Source: Arion vulgaris
Lineage: Eukaryota; Mollusca; Gastropoda; Stylommatophora; Arionidae
NCBI GenBank assembly: GCA_020796225.1
Contig: CM036755.1
Location: 85,507,803 to 85,571,802 of the forward strand
Reading direction: 5' to 3'
DNA length: 64,000 bases
In this document: positions 36,500 through 47,035 of the stretch, piece by piece
Numbering within the stretch: position 1 is the stretch's first letter
Layout: each line of letters begins with the position of its first letter
Made by a program: the position numbers and the translations under genes
Notes under the pieces: model-generated
Told to the model about the DNA's origin: nothing
The model's database searches: none
What the model saw: only the letters and a program-made list of their open reading frames with translations

Positions 36500-37162
36500 G
36501 ATAGTCTTATACGTCATGTCAATCTTGTCTAATGATGATGTTGATGATTGTAATGTAATATGTGATATTATGTTTGTAATGTATGAGCACTCTTGTCTAA
36601 TGATGATGTTGATGATTGTAATGTATAGTGAATTATGTGCGTCCATGTATGGCACTCTTGTCTAATGATGATGTTGATGATTGTAATGTATAGTGAATTA
36701 TGTGTTTCCAATGTATGGTACATACTCTTGTCTATAGTGTAGATGAATGTTAGTAATGCATTGCACTTTGTAATGTATGGTATTGTAATGTATGTTTGTC
36801 GTCCATGTATGGCACTCTTGTCTAGTGATGATGTTGGTGATTGTAATGTATAGTGAATTATGTGCGTCCATGTATGGCACTCTTGTCTAATGATGGTGTT
36901 GATTATTGTAATGTATAGTGAATTATGTGAGTCCATGTATGGCACTCTTGTCTAATGATGATGTTGATGATTGTAATGTATAGTGAATTATGTGCGTCCA
37001 TGTATGGCACTCTTGTCTAATGATGATGTTGATGATTGTAATGTATAGTGAATTATGTGCGTCCATGTATGGCACTCTTGTCTAATGATGATGATTGAGT
37101 GATTGTGTAATGTATGAGATGAATTATGTGACGTCCATGTATGGCACTCTTGTCTAATGATG
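36500..37162. repeat. Minisatellite, about 73-bp unit (main block)
   Basis: About nine copies containing cactcttgtctaatgatgat, gttgatgattgtaatgtata, gtgaattatgtgcgtcc and atgtatgg, with internal deletions. Minus-strand frames rich in RQECHTWTH and LYITI are repeat translations. The array is cut at 37,162 by an RTE insertion and resumes at 40,362. Confidence 0.95.
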
Positions 37163-37503
37163 TATATTCTTCTTTTCTTCCTCTTCACCCTTTCTCCCCT
37201 AGAGAAGCATAGGTCCGCAAACAAGGCCTTCCAAGCCCGTCTATCCAATGCCATCTTTTCCAGATCTTGCCACTCATTCCCGCTTTTGGCATTCCATCTT
37301 TAACTCCCGTCTCCAGGTGTTTCTGGGTCTTCCCTTACTTCTATTGCCCAGGGGGTTCCATTAGGAGAGACTGTCTTGCGATGCTGTCAGGGTTTCTCAG
37401 TGTGTGTCCATCCATCTCCACCTTCTGCTCATTATCTCCTGTTCCACCTTCCGGTGTCCTGCCCTATCCCACAGTTCTCTGTTTGTGGTCTTGTCATACC
37501 ATC

Positions 37504-38984
37504 TCAAATGGAGTATCCTGCTGCGTAGGCATCTATTGTCTGCAGCTTTTTGGTGTTCACCTTAGTCGTTCTCCATGTCTCCGCTCCATACAGAAGGACA
37601 GACTTGACATTTGAGTTAAATATCATTATCTTAGTTTTATTCCTGATCATTCTTGAACTCCATATGTCCTTCAGAATGGCAAATGCTGATCTTGCCTTTT
37701 GTATTCTAACCTTAACGTCTTCATCTGGCACCTTGAACGTTGACGACATTCCCAGATATGTAAATGTGTCAACCTCTTTTAGTGGTGATCCTCTCAGTAA
37801 GATTGGGTCTCTGGAACCAGCATTTAATCTCATGATCTTTGTTTTCTCCCGATGAATAGTCAGGCCTAGTTGCTGTGAGACTGTTTCTAGTTTTGTTGTT
37901 TTCTCTTGCATCTGCTGATGGTTGTGAGAGAGAGTACTAGATCATCTTCAAAATCCAGATCCTCCAATTGACTATCATGGTCCATTGTATTCCATTTCTT
38001 CCCCTGGCAGTTGTTGATATTATCTAGTCAATGGCCAGCAGGAAAAGGAAGGGCGATAAAAGGCAGTCCTGTCACACACCAGTCTTTATTGCAAAGGCTT
38101 CTGTCAGTTTTCCTTCATGCAGTACTCTAGCCGTTGTCTCCTCATACATTTTCTTAATTAGGTTGGTTAGCTTCTGGGGGACGCCATAGTGTCGTAGAAG
38201 TTTCCAGAGTGTTTCCTTGTCTAGGCTATCAAATGCCTTTTCATAGTCCACAAAGTTGATATAGATAGATGAGTTCCACTCGATGCTCTGCTCCACTATG
38301 ATACGCAGCCTCGATATTTGATCTGTGCAGGATCTGTTTTGCCTAAATCCTGCTTGTTCACCCCTTAGTACTGCATCTGTAGTTTCCTTGAGTCTCTCTA
38401 GTGATGATTCGACTTAGTATTTTGCCTGGTACAGACAGGAGCATTATTCCTCTATAGTTTGAGCATTCTTGGAGATCACCCTTTTTAGGTAGTTTGACTA
38501 TATAGCCCTCTCTCCAGTCTTTTGGTATTTCTTCCTTCTCCCAAATTTTCCCCAACAAGCCATGTAGCATGTCTGTTGAGATGTCAGCATTTGCCTTTAT
38601 GGCCTCTGCAGGTATACCATCTGGGCCTGTAGCTTTACCATTTCGTAGTTGGAGAATGGCCTTCTTTATTTCTGCTTTGCTTGGCTTGCTACAATCGATT
38701 GTTAGATCTTTTGCAGCTGGATCTATGTCCGGTTGGCCTTGGGAAACTGGCCTGTTTAGAAGGTCCTTGAAGTGTTCTGCCCACCTCTGCATCTGTTCTT
38801 GAGCATTGCCGAGTAATCTTCCAGCCTTGTCCTTAATCGGTTTATTTGTTTGTTTATATTTCCCTGTCAATTTTCTTGTGTTATCGTATAAATCTTTCAG
38901 GTTACCCTTTGCTGCTGTCTCTTCTGCTTCTCTTGCCAGGTCCTCTATATACTTTCTTTTATCTGCTTTTATACTTCTCTTCAC
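37504..38984 (-). pseudogene. RTE-like reverse transcriptase domain (broken)
   Basis: Pieces at 38,984-38,358, 38,296-38,072 and 37,911-37,504 lie in three different frames. Motifs: ATGPDGIPAEAIKA (RT motif 1-2), NYRGIMLLSVPGKILSRII (motif 2a), INFVDYEKAFDSLD (motif A with the first catalytic Asp), TGV-stop-QDCLLSPFLF (motif B, the Arg codon replaced by TGA), a motif C reading LDFEDDLVL at about 37,940-37,965 where relatives have FADD, and FTYLGM plus LLYGAETWR in the thumb and C-terminal part. The Asp pair of motif C is kept. The element is dead because of stops and frameshifts. Confidence 0.8.
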
Positions 38985-39274
38985 CTTGCTGTTGGCTTTT
39001 GTGTACTTTACTTGTGCTGCGGCCTTTGCTGATCTTGTTCTGCTGTTACAGAGGTCAGCCTTTCTGCCTCTTCTCTCTGTTATCTTATATAACTTTGACT
39101 CTGATAGCCATTCCTTGTGGTGGTGTGTCTTTTTTCCAAGGGTAGTTTCACATGTACTAGTCCAGGCTTCTTTAACTTTATGCCAGTGGTCTTCAATACT
39201 TCCTTCATCAACTTCTAGGGCCTCGAATTTGTTGGAAATCGTGACACTAAATACATCCTTTCCCTTCTGCTCCT

Positions 39275-40270
39275 TCAGATGTCCACATTGTATCTCACCC
39301 TGTTACCATGCGTGGTCGTCATGAATCTCTTGAGTTTCATTCGCACTTTTGCTATAACAAGGTGGTGGTCAGAGGACACATCTGCTCCTCTATAGACTTT
39401 TACATCGTACAGTGACCTTCTGAACTTCCTTGTTATGCAGATGTGGTCGATTTGGTTTTCTGTCCTGTGGTCTGGTGATATCCATGTAGCTGTGTGGATT
39501 CTTTTGTGCTGAAAGAATCTACCTGCTATAACCAACTAGTTTGCTGCGCAAAGATCCACGAACATCTCTCCATTTTCATTTATTTCTCCTAGTCCATGTT
39601 TGCCCATGGTTTCATCGAAGCCCCAGTTGTCTCTGCCTATCTTTGCATTAAAGTCTCCTAGCAAAATAGTAAGATCCTTACTTTTAAATTTGCCTAATAC
39701 ACCCTGTAACTTGTAAAATTCTTTTATTTGTTCTTTGCTGTCATTTGTTGGGCGTAGCATTGGACTATATTCAGTTTATTTTTGCATTGGAGGTTTTGAA
39801 AGTTGCCCGAATCATTCTTGGTCCTAACGGCTCCCATTCAATTAATGACTTTTGTGCTTGTTTGACCAACATCAATGCTACTCCCTCCATGTGTGGTGCG
39901 TCTTCCTCCTCTCTTCCGAAGTACAGTATTGATTCCCCGTTATAAGTCTAGTGTGTCCTGCCTTTGTCCATCTGGTTTCGCTCAGTCCCAGGATGGCCAG
40001 TCCATATGTCCTCATTTCCCGTGCCACCTGTGCCGTCTTCCCAGTTTCGAACATCGTGCGGACATTCCAGGTGCCAATCCTGGAGATCTTTTTCGGGTTG
40101 AAAGAAGGTGAGTTTGCAGCCCGATTTTCTTTCGAATTTGACCGGGTCGCTTCATGAGTCCCTCTACTTGGGGTCCCTCTTCTTTCTCGGGTGGCGAGCT
40201 TTGAATTTTCTTGGCTGTGGTTTCTGTAGCTATCTGGTGTTTTTACGGTGTGGGGTAGCCCCACGACCAA
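39275..40270 (-). pseudogene. RTE-like endonuclease domain (broken)
   Basis: Apurinic/apyrimidinic-type endonuclease that would nick target DNA for target-primed reverse transcription. Pieces in one minus-strand frame are 40,270-39,878, 39,760-39,536 and 39,535-39,275, separated by stops. Motifs in order: IGTWNVRTMFETGKTAQVAR (N-terminal strand with the Asn), LGLSETRW (catalytic Glu), LLGDFNAKIG (Asp/Asn motif), then DHICITRKFRRS and SSDHHLV (terminal Asp-His). All core motifs of the family are visible, so decay is recent or partly sequencing-derived. The first 45 residues are basic and have no recognised domain. Confidence 0.8.
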
Positions 40271-40361
40271 CCTCCTTAGTCACCTCTTACGACATGCATG
40301 GCAGGTGACAGTGGTTATATTCTTTACATCCCCAATTTGGGCCCCGGTAACCACTCTGGCG

Positions 40362-40425
40362 AATGATGATGTTGGTGATTGTAATGTATAGTGAATTATG
40401 TGCGCCCATGTATGTCCTAGTTGTG
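40362..40425. repeat. 73-bp minisatellite, right remnant
   Basis: Resumes with aatgatgatgttggtgatt, then gtaatgtatagtgaattatg, matching the array left of the RTE insertion. Confidence 0.88.
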
Positions 40426-40479
40426 TACTGATGTCATTTACAAATGCGTATTAGTAAGCAATATTGCCAGTTTCAGTTT

Positions 40480-41280
40480 GGTATATCTTCATTTCCACTT
40501 CAAACATATCTGTACATGATCCAATTTAATACCCCATATATCCATCAGTGTTCAGCAACTGACTGTACCAGTTCAAATTTTGATTGATGGACCTACACAT
40601 ACGTCTGTTGTGCTGCACTTTTCTGGTGACTCTAAACTTGCATCAAATTCTTGCAATCTAGCAGTTGACCTGTATTGGTTGAGCGTTCTCATTGAGGCTA
40701 CACTCCATGAATGTCAGATCTAGAAATTAGATGATCCCCACCCACCTTCCACCGCCGATATGATTGTGGAAGCAACCATCCTGTCCGCTCTTCGATTGCC
40801 ATCAATACCCACGTGAACCGGATCGAACAATTATGAATGTAATTTTGCGATTTGTTGTCACATGTAGTGATTCAGTCCATTGTCTGCGTACCGAACAAGT
40901 CAACACTTTCTAGATCATTCTCAATTAAGCACTGAGTATGTATACATGACTATAGTTATACGACTCAAGCCAGTGTAGAACCTTTGTTATTACTAGTACG
41001 TTCATTGTCTTGCTACTTGGTGTCATACTATGAGCACCAATTGTATCCTTGATCTTTCTGTCGTATGAGCTTACAGAGAAGACCTTAACCGGACTTTTGG
41101 TGACGAACTACCAATCCATCACTGTAGATCCCAACGTTACAATCAATACACTTTCATTAATGATGGCATTGATCACTGACTTCACCTCCACAGGATTCAT
41201 GTCTCTGCAACCTTTGGCAGAATTTAATATCGTTGTAAAGTTCCAACCAAATATTGAGGACATCTGTATTCATTCCTAGT
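40480..41280 (-). pseudogene. LINE RNase H domain remnant
   Basis: Minus-strand frames read together resemble the RNase H domain of RNase H-bearing LINEs. An IYSDGL segment corresponds to the usual IYTDGSV with the first Asp. This is followed by a segment with SSKTMNVLVITKVLHWLES (usually SSxTMEVxAVTxALxWL), an RRQWTESLHVTT segment, and HVGIDGNRRADRM, which holds the terminal His-Asp motif. It is separate from the neighbouring I-like element because the HVGI motif and linker differ. Frameshifts interrupt it. Damaged relatives occur at 0.2-1.0 and 28.5-28.8 kb. Confidence 0.6.
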
Positions 41281-41299
41281 CCACAAAAACGTTAAAAAG

Positions 41300-41540
41300 T
41301 GTCTGCAGTACTATCAACCTAGGATTTGCCCCGCTATAACTAACTCCAAATTATGATACTAAGCACCTTGAGCTGATCCTTGTTAGCACATATTATGAGA
41401 TACATGAGTGTTATGACTATCTTGATTAAAAACTCTTTTATCGAGAAATATATTAGAAACATCATATGATGATTGGATCCACTGTATGACTGTTGTGTTT
41501 AAGTGATTTTACTAGTAATCCGAGGATCGCTTTTAGCTCG
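41300..41540. other. Short unassigned gap between LINE remnants
   Basis: No motif recognised. Confidence 0.4.
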
Positions 41541-42990
41541 TTGAGCTCTGTTCTGACTGAGTGCTTTAATGCGTGATGGCCTACAGAGCCTCGGTGAATA
41601 TCACTATTATGTTGAGTGAGGCACTGTTTCTCTCTATGGTCATTTCGGCGACTGTTCTTAGTGCCTCGGTCTCTGCCCTGTAGTTGTTTGAATATTTACC
41701 TGTGACAATAGCCTTCGTGATCATCACTTTCTTTGAGAGTTTAAGGACTTTTCCTCCTCCAACAACTCTTATCACGATTTTTGCCGATCCATCGATGTAC
41801 ACATGTGACCACGCACTTTCAGGATACTCTATCGCTATGAAAGCTTCTGTAATCGCTCTTCTTTCGCAGTTTGCTTGCTGCCCCTTGTTATGAATGCCTG
41901 CGATTGATTCTCTTAGTTCTGGCAACATGGTCTCCCCCGGCGAGCTCTTATTGGTTGCCGGTATTAGTTTGGTTTCGCAGTTTGCTAGGACCGGGTGCTC
42001 TTGAATCAGTGCTTTGGCACTTTTGGTGAAGCTGATTCTATTTAGCCTGCCCCTTCCTAATCCGTTCATTCTGATGTACATAGGGTGGGAGTTTCGTTGC
42101 TTTAGTTTCTCCGTCAGTTGCGTAATCTTTTTGTCTCTGCTATTTGTCATTGGTTTTATGTCTGTGATTGTTTCCAGCGTCTTGATGGGCGTGGACTTCA
42201 TGACACCTGTGATAATGCGTGATGCATGCTTTTGGCTGCTGGTCACTTTGGCTAATTGCTTTTTTGGATGCACTTCCCCATGTTGCAATGCCGTACTCCA
42301 GGACTTTTCCAGAGAATAGCTTATTGATGATTTTACTGTTTGATCCCCACGTGTGTTCAGCGAGTTCTCTCAACATACTGAGCCTCTGTCTTGCTTTGAC
42401 AGTAGCTTTGTCTGTCTGAAGCCCAATGCGAGACTGCGGTCTAGTGTGAAAACAAATACGTTGGATTTTGTTTTCTGGAAGATCTTGTCCATTTATTTGA
42501 AGCTTTACTTTGTGCTTCTGATTATTCTACCAGAACAATGTGTACGTAGTTTTGCGTGAGTTAATGCACATGTACCACTTTTCTGTCCAGATTTACAGTT
42601 TGGTAAGCGTGTCTTCCAATCTTTTATGTTATGTGCATTGATTTCTCCTCTCCCAGATTGCCAGATCGTCGCATACATGGCTGAATTTACTAGCATGTGT
42701 ATGAATGTAGCTATGTCGTTGACAAATATTAGAAAGAGGTTTGGTGAGAGCACTCCTCCCTGGGGGATTTCTTTCATTTGTGTGGATTGCATGCTTGTTT
42801 GTCCCTGAACTTGAATCCTTGCTGTTCTGTTCTCTAGGTATTTATATAGCCAATTGTACATGATTCTCTTTATTCCGAGGCTCAGGAGTTTGAGTTTTAA
42901 ACCCTCTTTCAACGCTTTATTCATGTCTACCAAAACTACCAGTGTGTGCTTTTCTCTTGAAACCATCCATCTTATGTGTCTAATCTTGCT
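41540..42990 (-). pseudogene. I-like LINE remnant: RT part and RNase H part
   Basis: Minus strand. RT segment at 42,966-42,505: VVLVDMNKALKEGLKLKLLS (motif A region, degraded), IPQGGVLSPNLFLIFVNDI (motif B), then a damaged motif C (SAMYATIW where YADD is expected). Connection segment at 42,376-42,140 with VLEYGIATWGSASK. RNase H segment in 42,288-41,581 with HVYIDGSA (Asp), YRAETEALRTVAE (Glu) and IIVIFTEAL (third acidic position changed to Glu). The C-terminal His motif is decayed here but is seen in a related fragment at 46,094-46,310. The element is 5'-truncated and inactive. Right of it a minisatellite begins. Confidence 0.72.
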
Positions 42991-43135
42991 GAAAGTGTTC
43001 TGTACTTCTGTGTCAAGATTCTCTGTATATTACATGGTTATCCCATCTTATTCTGTCTAATCTTGCTGATAGTCTTCTGTCCCGATGTGTCAAGTTTCTC
43101 TGTTTATTGCAAGGTTATCCCATCTTAATCTCTCT
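42985..43135. repeat. Minisatellite, about 75-bp unit (left block)
   Basis: Two copies containing tgtctaatcttgctgatag, ttctgt, gtgtcaag, ttctctgtatattac and ggttatcccatctta. The same unit continues at 44,398, so the array is split by the intervening GC-rich block. Confidence 0.85.
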
Positions 43136-43139
43136 TTCT

Positions 43140-44397
43140 CTCTCTCTCTCGCACGATCGTTCTTAAGACATTTTTATCATTCTATTGTGATATATAAGCA
43201 GCCAAACATCAAGTACGGAATGTGCACACATTCAGTATTAATTTGAGCTCAAGTGCTTATACTTCGGTGGTGTGTTCGATTTCAACCAGCGTTTACTGGG
43301 TTCGTTCTCCATTAGCCATTTCCTGCAGTGACTACAACTACGGTGCCTGTCGCTGTCATGCCTACCGTTGCCTACCGTGTCTGACGCACCTGCCATGCCT
43401 GCCTTTTCTGGCCCCCTGTGGGCCCACCCGTGCATATTTCGCATGAGTGCAAGCTCTGCCCTGGTGACCACCCCCCCATTTCCGTCAATTCTCACCCTTG
43501 CTCAAATTTGCCTGGGCTGTCCCCGCCTGTGATTCATCCCGGTTCCCCCACCCCTGTGATGGGGTCACGGTTTCGCCCCATGAGGACCCACCGGTGCATC
43601 GCTCGCATGCGTGCACGCTCTGCACTGGTGCCTACCTCACCATTTCCGTCAATTCCCACCGTATTCACATTTGGCTTGGCTCTCCCGCCTGTGACTCAAC
43701 CCAACCCCCACCCCTGTGGTTGGATCACGGGTTTCGCCTCCTGAGGGCCCACCCGTGCATCGTTCGCATGCGTACTCACTCTGCCCTGGTGCCTGCCTAA
43801 TCGTTACCGTCAGTTTTTACCGTGCTCACATTTGCCTAGGTTGTCCGTGTTGACAAACGTGCAGCTCAGCTCGACTCCCAGTATACTCATCGGCTCCAGA
43901 GAGATGTCTCAAGAGAGAGCATGCGCGGGCTCCGAATTTCGCTCCACGAGGCTCAACATCTCCTCTATGGCTTTAAATCGTGCCCACATCTCTGAGATAG
44001 GGGCCCGAGTTTCGCCCTACGTGGACCTTCGTGCAGCTCATTTGGACACCTTGCATACTCATCAGCTCAAGAGAGACGGATCAAGAGAAAGCATGCGCGG
44101 GCTTCGAGTTTCGCCCGGCGGTTCCACATTTATCCTTCCAGCTTTTTCCATCGGCCGGGAGAGACAAACATTAATAGTCACTCTGGGAGTTCGCTTGTCT
44201 GTGTTGCAAGCTGATCCCATCTAGCGTGACTACATTTGCATCTCTACTTGTCCCAGAGTAGTTCTCCCACGGCACCTGTACCTCTTAGCCAGACCGGAAC
44301 TACCGTCTGTTACCAGGGTCACCACGTGGAGGTGAGGCAGGAGATTAGTGCCAGCTCACTAATCTGGAGCGCGGTTCTTTCCTTGCGCCTTTGACTC
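43140..44397. other. GC-rich block with internal 162-bp and 172-bp direct repeats
   Basis: This block is clearly more GC-rich than its surroundings. From 43,418 to about 43,830 a unit of about 162 bp (cccacccgtgcat, cgcatg, gctctgccctggtgcc, tttccgtcaattc, tgtgactca) is present in nearly three copies. From about 43,855 to 44,130 a second unit of about 172 bp (cgtgcagctca, ctcatc, agcatgcgcgggct) is present in almost two. Open frames such as 43,832-44,224 (130 aa) span the repeats and match nothing I know. Left edge: a (CT)n tract. Nature unknown: it could be an inserted element or a fragment of a GC-rich gene. Confidence 0.55.
44343..44364. other. Perfect 8-bp inverted repeat hairpin
   Basis: GATTAGTG, loop CCAGCT, CACTAATC. 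It lies near the right edge of the GC-rich block. It may be a structured end of an element or chance; no poly-T follows directly. Confidence 0.4.
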
Positions 44398-45265
44398 CTA
44401 TTGTGTCTAATCTTGCTGATAGTGTTTTGTACATATGTGTCAAGTTTCTGTGTATATTACAAGGTTATTGCATATTATGGTGTATAATCTTGATAATAGT
44501 GTTCTGTCTTGCTATGTCATGTGTCTCTGTATATTACAAGTGTAGTCCATCTTATTGTGTCTAATCTTGCTGGTAGTGTTATATACTTCTGTGTTTTACT
44601 AACAGTAGTGCACGTGTTCTCTGTCTAATCTTGCTGATAGTGTTATATACTTCTGTGTTTTACTAACAGTAGTGCACTGGTTCTCTGTCTAATCTTGCTG
44701 ATAGTGTTATATACTTCTGTGTTTTACTAACATAAATGCACTGGTTCTCTGTCTAATCTTGCTGATAGTGTTATATACTTATGTGTTTTACTAACAGTAG
44801 TGCACTGGTTCTCTGTCTAATCTTGCTGATAGTTTATATACTTTGTGTTTTACTAACAGTAGTCACTGGTTCTCTGTCTAATCTTGCTGATAGTGTTATA
44901 TACTTCTGTGTTTTACTAACATAAATGCACTGGTTCTCTGTCTAATCTTGCTGATAGTGTTATATACTTCTGTGTTTTACTAACAGTAGTGCACTGGTTC
45001 TCTGTCTAATCTTGCTGATAGTGTTATATACTTCTGTGTTTTACTAACAGTAGTGCACTGGTTCTCTGTCTAATCTTGCTGATAGTGTTATATACTTCTG
45101 TGTTTTACTAACATAAATGCACTGGTTCTCTGTCTAATCTTGCTGATAGTGTTATATACTTATGTGTTTTACTAACAGTAGTTCACTGGTTCTCTGTCTA
45201 ATCTTGCTGATAGTGTTATATACTTCTGTGTTTTACTAACAGTAGTGCACTGATTCTCTGTCTTA
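44398..45265. repeat. Minisatellite with higher-order structure, about 63-bp unit
   Basis: After two or three diverged copies of the 75-bp form (44,398-44,570), eleven 63-64-bp copies follow. Each has tctgtctaatcttgctgat, agtgttatatact, tgtgttttactaac and a variable pentamer before tgcactggtt. The pentamer runs agtag, agtag, ataaa repeatedly, and the copies right after the first and third ataaa (copies 4 and 10) also carry ttatg instead of ttctg. That is a trimer nested in a hexamer pattern. Copy 5 has three small deletions. Confidence 0.93.
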
Positions 45266-45377
45266 CCATCAGTTGCGTGTCTTGATCATTCTTCTTTTGT
45301 TTTAAACGCGTTATATCAACTACATGTTAAACCACCTTTTGTCATTTTTCTATGTGAGCCTAAGAGCGATTGTACGC

Positions 45378-45540
45378 TATGCCAGTTGTGTGTCTACAAG
45401 TAGGCCAGCACATCCGATTTATGCGACGTTTTTATTTACTATTGTAGCTTCCATAGGCTCCTACCTCAGTCACCTCTTACGACATGCCTTGTTGGTCGCA
45501 GTGGTACTATTCTTTACATTCCTTGCTGGCCTGACACAAC
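45378..45540 (-). mobile_element. Short dispersed repeat sharing the RTE leader motif (copy 1)
   Basis: On the minus strand it starts near tgtaaagaatagtacc, then gcatgtcgtaagaggtgac, the same leader as the 5' end of the RTE at 40.3 kb. It continues into sequence unlike the RTE and ends near tcggatgtgctggcctactt. A second copy lies at 46,318-46,460. It looks like a non-autonomous, SINE-like derivative. Confidence 0.55.
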
Positions 45541-45661
45541 ACAGGCGCTTCGATCATGATTATGTGAGGTAAGTGTTCACTAACATACTATCCTTTCTGG
45601 CCTGACACAACACAGGCGCTTCGATCATGATTATGGAGGTAGTATTCACTAACATACTATC
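45529..45661. repeat. Direct duplication of about 68 bp
   Basis: ctggcctgacacaacacagg, cgcttcgatcatgattatg and cactaacatactatcc occur twice in succession with few differences. Confidence 0.85.
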
Positions 45662-45664
45662 CCT

Positions 45665-46090
45665 GCATACTCCATATGTAAATAGTCAACAAAGTAAAAG
45701 ACACCAATATGAGATCAATAATACTAACAAAGTCACTGGTCGACGTGCTAATCTGATAGCTCTACCATCACTGATGCAGACCAAAGCTGATGTCATCAAA
45801 CTAATAAAACAAGTAAAAAATCATAATTTTGTGGGATAATTTCAATGATCATAGTAGGCCGTTGGAAAATAAACCTACCATTAGACAGGGTTAGAATAAG
45901 ACTATTATCATTCTTCCGTACAATCCCAAAATTGACAATATTTTAAATTGGTATGAACGCCACATAGAGCAGAACAATGTGTGTATGATCCTCTCTTATA
46001 GTTATACGTTACACAGGGTCATGCCAGTAATTTCTCTATACCGATCTGTCCTGGACAACTCGCTTAACCTCCTCAATTTCCAGTATATCG
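45665..46090. other. Unassigned sequence
   Basis: A 70-aa plus-strand frame (45,627-45,839) has no recognised motif. Nothing else identified. Confidence 0.4.
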
Positions 46091-46093
46091 ATC

Positions 46094-46310
46094 TTATTTC
46101 TTTTCTCTAATACTGTTTTGTCTCATTCCGCTTATATTGCAGTGTGATGGTATCCAATGAATGACGGTGTGTTTGAGTGTGCACACTAATGCGTCGAGGG
46201 TCGCTTTGAGCTCGTTTAGCTCTGTTTTGACTGCGCTTTTGAGTGCCGTGATGACCGATAGAGTATTGGTGAATATCACGACTTTGTTGCGAGAGGTGTC
46301 TCTTCTCTCT
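46094..46310 (-). pseudogene. I-like LINE RNase H tail fragment
   Basis: The minus-strand frame reads an IFTNTLSVITALKS segment (third acidic position lost) and TVIHWIPSHCNISG, the terminal His motif of RNase H. It also contains TELNELKATLDALVCTLKH, nearly the same as the decayed region left of the 41.5-43 kb remnant. It is a small truncated copy of the same LINE family. Confidence 0.65.
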
Positions 46311-46317
46311 ATGGGCC

Positions 46318-46460
46318 AGTTATGCGCCTAGCACAAGTAGGCCAGCACATCCGATTTCTGTTACGCTTTTTATTTACTAGGGTAGCTTCTCTAAGCCCTA
46401 CCTCAGTCTCCTCTTACGGCATGCCTTGTAGGTGGCAGTGTTACTATTCTTTGGTCGCTT
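46318..46460 (-). mobile_element. Short dispersed repeat sharing the RTE leader motif (copy 2)
   Basis: Same layout as 45,378-45,540: aaagaatagtaacactg and gcatgccgtaagagg on the minus strand, ending in tcggatgtgctggcctactt. The two copies are in direct orientation and look roughly 80-85% alike by eye. Confidence 0.55.
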
Positions 46461-46918
46461 TACGAGCCCGGCAATATACGGTCGACCACATACTTTGAAT
46501 ATCGAGGCAGACACCATGCATACAAACACGTGACAACCCTCTCCCCACCTCTACAACCCTGCCCCATACCCTAAATATTACCGTATCAGTAGCGCAGTAA
46601 AGTCACGTTGATCTCATAATCCTATCCAATCATGTTAATACTTAACAACAAGGTCAGAATTTGGTATTGATATAAACCCTGACACAAGTTCAACCTAAGC
46701 TCTGCCTTGAGTATTGAACGTTAAATGTATGATCTGTCATTGTGATTGGATAGTGATGAGTACCAATCTAGTTGTCAAAGTTGAACTAGACGTAAACAGA
46801 CACACTCAATTTTACAAACATCCAAGAATGGGAGAGAAATAAGTGTTGACATAGTAATACAAGTAATCACTCACACCCATAGGCGGAGCTTGTTTTCAAC
46901 ATCGGCTAGAATATTGAC

Positions 46919-46926
46919 TATAAAAG
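46919..46926 (+). promoter_or_regulatory. TATA box of candidate secreted-peptide gene
   Basis: TATAAAAG lies about 110 bases upstream of the ATG at 47,036. A start site around 46,948-46,955 would fit the usual 25-30-base spacing. CCAAT-type sequences (gattgg near 46,743; accaatc near 46,765) lie upstream. Together they form a compact classical promoter. Confidence 0.6.
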
Positions 46927-47035
46927 CCCTTGTTTTCAGGCATATTCTTCACTCGAGAGCTAACTGTTCATACATACTTAATTATCTCAACATATTCTAA
47001 ATATTATTATTATTTATTTAGAGAGAAACGTACAA

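Larger units (their letters stand above)
37163..40361 (-). mobile_element. RTE-like non-LTR retrotransposon, near full length (3.2 kb)
   Basis: A single minus-strand element with endonuclease then reverse transcriptase order and a total length of about 3.2 kb, typical of compact RTE-type LINEs. Its 5' end (right) begins cgccagagtggtt, then a short leader with gcatgtcgtaagaggtgac. Its 3' end (left) ends near agaagaatata. It interrupts a 73-bp minisatellite and is flanked by aatgatg at 37,156-37,162 and 40,362-40,368, a probable short target duplication, although the motif also occurs in the array. Several in-frame stops and frameshifts make this copy inactive. Confidence 0.85.

Noticed and set aside
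36568..37254. Histidine/isoleucine-rich minus-strand frames (60-125 aa)
   Set aside because: These translate the 73-bp minisatellite.
38569..39324. Plus-strand ORFs rich in Leu/Phe/Ser over the RTE element
   Set aside because: They are antisense shadows of the RTE reverse transcriptase and endonuclease.
43832..44224. 130-aa plus-strand frame in the GC-rich block
   Set aside because: It spans the 172-bp direct repeat and shows no motif; GC-rich DNA yields long frames by chance.
44221..44397. Possible small structured RNA gene near the hairpin
   Set aside because: Only one 8-bp stem is clear, with no polymerase III boxes or terminator; kept as a hairpin only.
36500..45265. Possible CRISPR-like regular repeats
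   Set aside because: Copies are directly abutting tandem units with no unique spacers, in a eukaryotic context.
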